64,000 nt of DNA. Source: DASQZT01 sp963728965. Its GTDB lineage: Bacteria; Acidobacteriota; Terriglobia; Bryobacterales; Bryobacteraceae. Of the stretch, positions 61,056 to 64,000 are shown piece after piece. Where the stretch lies: the NCBI GenBank assembly GCA_963728965.1, contig CAVSMH010000007.1:1-64000 (forward strand), written 5' to 3'. The stretch's first letter is position 1, and each line of letters opens with the position of its first letter. The notes below the pieces were generated by a model that ran no database searches, was not told the DNA's origin, and saw only the letters and a program-made list of their open reading frames with translations. The position numbers were made by a program, and so were the translations under genes.

Positions 61056-62406
61056 GCTCGGCGGCGCTCCACAGGGTTCCGCGCCCGAGGATATTGTGCG
61101 GGTCCAGGCGCCGCTTGACGGCGCGCATGGCGGCGAGTTGCGCGGCGGAGTATTGCAGGCGCAGCAGGTGGGCTTTGCGCTTGCCCAGTCCATGCTCGGC
61201 CGAGACGGTGCCGCCGAGCGCGACCGCCGCCTGCGCGAACTCCACCAGCAGCCCGGCGGCGTGTTCCGGCCGGGCCGGATCGGAGAAGATGTTGATGTGC
61301 ACGTGGGCGTCTCCGATATGGCCGAACAGCACGTATCGGCCGGGAAACTCCTCCTCCAGGCGGCGGCGGTAGCAGGCCAGCATCTCGCGATTGCGGTCCG
61401 GCGGCACGGCGTAGTCGCTGTTCATCTTGAGGGCGCCCGACAGGCGCACGGTGTCGTTCACCAGTTCCGGAAGAGCGTGCCGTAATTTGCGAAAGCGCTC
61501 GCGATCGGCGGCGGAGAGCGCCATCCAGCTATCGTCGGCCAGGGCGGCGGACGCTTCGATGCGGGAGAGCCAGCGGTCGAGCTCGGGATCGTCGTCGGAC
61601 TCGAGTTCCTGGTCAAAGAGGATGGCGGCGCGAGCCGCGGCGGGAATCTCGACGAAGCGGCGCCGCAGCAGGGCCAGCGAAGGCGCATCCATATACTCCA
61701 GCATGCGAGGCGCGGCCGACACGCGCCAGTCTTCCACGGCATCCAGCGCCGCCTCGTCGGAAGGAAAGAAGATTACGCCGGCGACTACGGCGCACGGCGC
61801 GGGGATCAGTTTCAAGCGCGCTTCGGTGACTACGCCTAGGGTGCCTTCGGAGCCGACGAAGAGGTCCACCCAGTCCATGCCGGGGCGCAGCAGGTAGCCG
61901 GCCGTGTTCTTGGTGACCGCGGGGAGGGGAATCGACCCGGGGTCGAAATCGATGGGCTCGCCGCGGGTGACGTCGCGCACGCTGCCATCGGCCAGGACTA
62001 CCCGGAGGCGCTCCACCCACCGCCGGGTGGCGCCATAGCGGAAGCTGCGCGACCCGCTGGCGTTGGTGGCGATGTTGCCGCCGATGGAGGCGGACGTTTC
62101 GGTGGGGTCGGGCGGGTAAAGCTGTGCCGCAGCCTGGGCCGCGGCGTGAAGCTCGCCCAGCAGCACACCGGGTCCGGCGATGGCATAGCCGCGGCCGATT
62201 TCGAGGCGTTTCAGCTTCTCGAGGGAGAGTGCCCAGCCGCACGCCGGCACACTGCCGCCGGTGACACCGGTGCCCGCGCCGATGACCGTTACCGGGATGC
62301 CCTCGGCGGACGCCGCGCGCAATGCCTCCACCACGCCGGCTTCCTCGGCGGGAACGATCAAACGGTCCGCGCTGCCGCGCAATCCGGAAGCGTCTTCGAT
62401 GGTCAC
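61036..62406 (-). CDS. FAD-binding oxidoreductase, GlcD/D-lactate dehydrogenase-like
   Basis: 456 residues. FAD-binding PCMH domain: VTVIGAGTGVTGGSVPACGW, DPTETSASIGGNIATNASGS and GSEGTLGVVTEARLKLIP. C-terminal FAD-oxidase domain with MNSDYAVPPDRNREMLACY, LFGHIGDAHVHINIF (metal-binding His) and VSAEHGLGKRKAHLL. Oxidises D-lactate, glycolate or another 2-hydroxyacid. It has no GlcE/GlcF partners nearby. It could link to the 2-hydroxyacid dehydrogenases in the window, but that is speculative. Confidence 0.9.
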   Translation of the reverse strand: MTIEDASGLRGSADRLIVPAEEAGVVEALRAASAEGIPVTVIGAGTGVTGGSVPACGWALSLEKLKRLEIGRGYAIAGPGVLLGELHAAAQAAAQLYPPDPTETSASIGGNIATNASGSRSFRYGATRRWVERLRVVLADGSVRDVTRGEPIDFDPGSIPLPAVTKNTAGYLLRPGMDWVDLFVGSEGTLGVVTEARLKLIPAPCAVVAGVIFFPSDEAALDAVEDWRVSAAPRMLEYMDAPSLALLRRRFVEIPAAARAAILFDQELESDDDPELDRWLSRIEASAALADDSWMALSAADRERFRKLRHALPELVNDTVRLSGALKMNSDYAVPPDRNREMLACYRRRLEEEFPGRYVLFGHIGDAHVHINIFSDPARPEHAAGLLVEFAQAAVALGGTVSAEHGLGKRKAHLLRLQYSAAQLAAMRAVKRRLDPHNILGRGTLWSAAELTETQA

Positions 62407-62424
62407 TCTTCCAGGATCACACGA

Positions 62425-63765
62425 TCAGCGAATCGGCAAAGTCTTCTCGGCGGGGACGGCAGCACGGACCAGCGCTGTCGACGGATCCATGGCCGGCAGC
62501 ACCGTCAGATTGGGTGACAATTCCTCCAACGGGCAGCCGGGCGAGAGTTGACCGGACGCCTTGAGCTGCGCGTAACGAATTCGGTACGAATCGCTGATGT
62601 CCATGTGATCCGAGCGGAAATCCGCGTCGATGCGGTGATGGAGGCCCGCCGGAAGCTGGATGAACTCGTTAGTTTCGACGGTGAGGATCTTCCCGGTGAT
62701 CCAGAATCCGGTAATCGTGTTATACGGATCGAATTGCCGGCTCAGACACGAGCGCGGGAGAAACACGCGCCGCCGCTCCCGGCCGGGTTCGAACCCGAGG
62801 AGTTGGTGATCGGGCACTTCGGTTTCCTGCGACGCACCCCCGAAACGATCGGGATCGAGCACGACGATGGTGGCGACCTTGCGTGCATTATTGACGCCGG
62901 CGAGGTAGATTTCATTGGCGCCGTCGCCATCCAGGTCGGCCAGTTCGATATACCGCAGGTGGCCGCTGTGCCAGTACTCGCGCAGCACTTTTCCACTGGT
63001 GGACAGGAGGGTAACCTGGGTGGGGTAGAAGAGGTGGTGCGAGCTCACGGCGACGATCCGGGTGCGACCATCCTTGCCGAGGGGCCCTACCCGGAAATTA
63101 GGGCCGCCAAAGAGCGGGTCGAACTCCTCGGCAGAGCTGCGGACGTCACGGCCGGGTGTGAACCGCCAGCGCTCTTCACCTCGGGCCGAGTAACAGATCA
63201 GCGGGAATGACTCGCGCGGGCTGCCGGCCGCAATGGGCGTGACCAGCAGGCTGGGGCGGCCTTCGAGCTCGCCGAACCAAATGAACTGCCAGGGCGGACC
63301 CATTTGGAGGTCCTGCGCCAGGGCGTACGGAAAGACCTTGCTCCACAGCTCACGGCCGTGCGCATCCAAGACAATGAGGGTGTTGCCTTGGATCCGGTAG
63401 GAAACCGGGCGGCCAGCCAGGACTCCGGGAAGGAAGACCGCAGCGGAAACCAGGACCGGCACCAGGATGCCGGCCACCAGGAGGAGACGCGAACGCGAGG
63501 CGAGACGCGGGGGAGGCTCTCCCAGGACCGGTTTCCGCTCGCTGGCGGAGCGCTTCCAGTCCTCCAGTTCGGACACGGTCACGGAGACGCGGCCTCGGCC
63601 GCCGGGAAGCCGGTGCACAGGCAGTCCCCGCTCAGTCTCCCAACTCTGCGCCGCCCGGATGCTGATATCCAGGTAAGCCGCGATTTCCTTCCAGGACGAA
63701 AGCTCTCGATCCGGCGACACCAAAACCCTCGCTGTGCCGATTTTCAGATAAATGGAACTTAACAT
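62425..63765 (-). CDS. HTH-membrane-beta-propeller protein, one-component regulator-like
   Basis: 446 residues from ATG 63765; a GTG about 45 bases inside is possible because a TATAGT box abuts the ATG. Residues about 20-70 form an excisionase/MerR-type DNA-binding helix-turn-helix: ELSSWKEIAAYLDISIRAAQ then SWETERGLPVHRLPGGRGRV. A membrane helix follows (LLLVAGILVPVLVSAAVFLP), then an extracytoplasmic FG-GAP/propeller-like domain with NTLIVLDAHGRELWSKVFPY and IELADLDGDGANEIYLAGVN (calcium-binding DxDGDG). The architecture resembles CadC/ToxR-type regulators that read a periplasmic signal directly. The ligand is unknown. Confidence 0.75.
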   Translation of the reverse strand: MLSSIYLKIGTARVLVSPDRELSSWKEIAAYLDISIRAAQSWETERGLPVHRLPGGRGRVSVTVSELEDWKRSASERKPVLGEPPPRLASRSRLLLVAGILVPVLVSAAVFLPGVLAGRPVSYRIQGNTLIVLDAHGRELWSKVFPYALAQDLQMGPPWQFIWFGELEGRPSLLVTPIAAGSPRESFPLICYSARGEERWRFTPGRDVRSSAEEFDPLFGGPNFRVGPLGKDGRTRIVAVSSHHLFYPTQVTLLSTSGKVLREYWHSGHLRYIELADLDGDGANEIYLAGVNNARKVATIVVLDPDRFGGASQETEVPDHQLLGFEPGRERRRVFLPRSCLSRQFDPYNTITGFWITGKILTVETNEFIQLPAGLHHRIDADFRSDHMDISDSYRIRYAQLKASGQLSPGCPLEELSPNLTVLPAMDPSTALVRAAVPAEKTLPIR

Positions 63766-63967
63766 ACTATAGTCCGGTCCTGGAAGAACCGGTAGTACCC
63801 GGTACTGTTGTGAAAACGCGCATGGCTGCGTTTCGTTGCGCGTCGATTCGCGTTTCTGCTCTTGCCCTGCCGCGTGTTCCCTGATAAACATGTTGCTTCG
63901 CAGCCGGACTGCCGCGCAGGAACGGCATTTACCGGAGCGGACCCGCACGGCGGCAGCGCAGACGGAA

Positions 63968-63996
63968 GGCGCTCCCCGCCAAGTAGGCGGGACGCC
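63968..63996. repeat. Inverted repeat at the right edge
   Basis: CCCGCC at 63975-63980 pairs with GGCGGG at 63986-63991 around AAGTA, extended by GGCG (63968-63971) with CGCC (63993-63996). There is no T-run inside the window. It may be a terminator or a palindromic element; the downstream context is cut off. Confidence 0.4.
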
Positions 63997-64000
63997 GGCA

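Overview
The window looks like chromosome from an acidobacterium of the Solibacter/Bryobacter type. It is GC-rich and holds several families that are expanded in that group: five VWFA-related secreted proteins, ADOP-type (duplicated FtsX) permeases, a Ser/Thr kinase with a beta-propeller paired with a TIGR02999-like ECF sigma factor, and an Ig-repeat protein ending in a Solibacter-type C-terminal domain. The taxon is inferred from family recognition by eye; no search was run.

Left end (1-7.4 kb): this part is decayed or error-rich and visibly less GC-rich than the rest (judged by eye, not computed). It has a partial secreted protein, a Ser/Thr kinase and its coupled sigma factor (both frameshifted), a two-domain cupredoxin gene in at least four frames, a frameshifted SCO1-like gene, and an outer-membrane-barrel-like gene whose 5' end is a kinase N-lobe remnant. 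It closes with a tRNA-Asp 3' fragment that lacks the D-arm and the 5' acceptor strand.

7.5-18.2 kb: small secreted and VWFA genes on the minus strand, then the kdsB-pyrG-kdsA block (Kdo synthesis for LPS, and CTP synthesis), a frameshifted NCS1 permease, an MFS exporter, and a TPR gene coupled to a membrane-protein gene.

18.2-31.8 kb: two large VWFA proteins (one with a long Gly-rich insert), an intact ADOP permease, a 2-hydroxyacid dehydrogenase, a secreted protein-ECF sigma-FecR operon, a DUF1015 protein, and a coupled pair of apparently Tat-exported enzymes (xylose-isomerase-like and enolase-superfamily).

31.8-41.1 kb: a dense housekeeping run, xseB-ispA-tlyA-nadK, then a dicarboxylate/amino-acid symporter and a Ca2+/H+ antiporter, an M13 peptidase, a kinase-fold-like secreted protein, and a truncated haemoglobin fused to ankyrin repeats.

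41.1-47.6 kb: a decayed ADOP permease and a transposase fragment, then a coxS-coxL-coxM-coxG operon with the form-II active-site loop.

47.6-57 kb: a VWFA protein, an RraA-like protein, and the most unusual locus. It comprises FkbH fused to an acyl carrier protein, a GT4 glycosyltransferase, a second GT4 fused to a type II thioesterase, then a glycerate-dehydrogenase-like enzyme and a Gfo/Idh/MocA oxidoreductase. No ketosynthase, condensation or adenylation domain is present here. It reads as a compact route to a carrier-bound, glycosylated glyceryl compound, or as the edge of a larger assembly-line cluster.

57-64 kb: a giant Ig-repeat protein with an exact 597-base super-repeat, a GlcD-like FAD oxidase, and a membrane-bound HTH/beta-propeller regulator.
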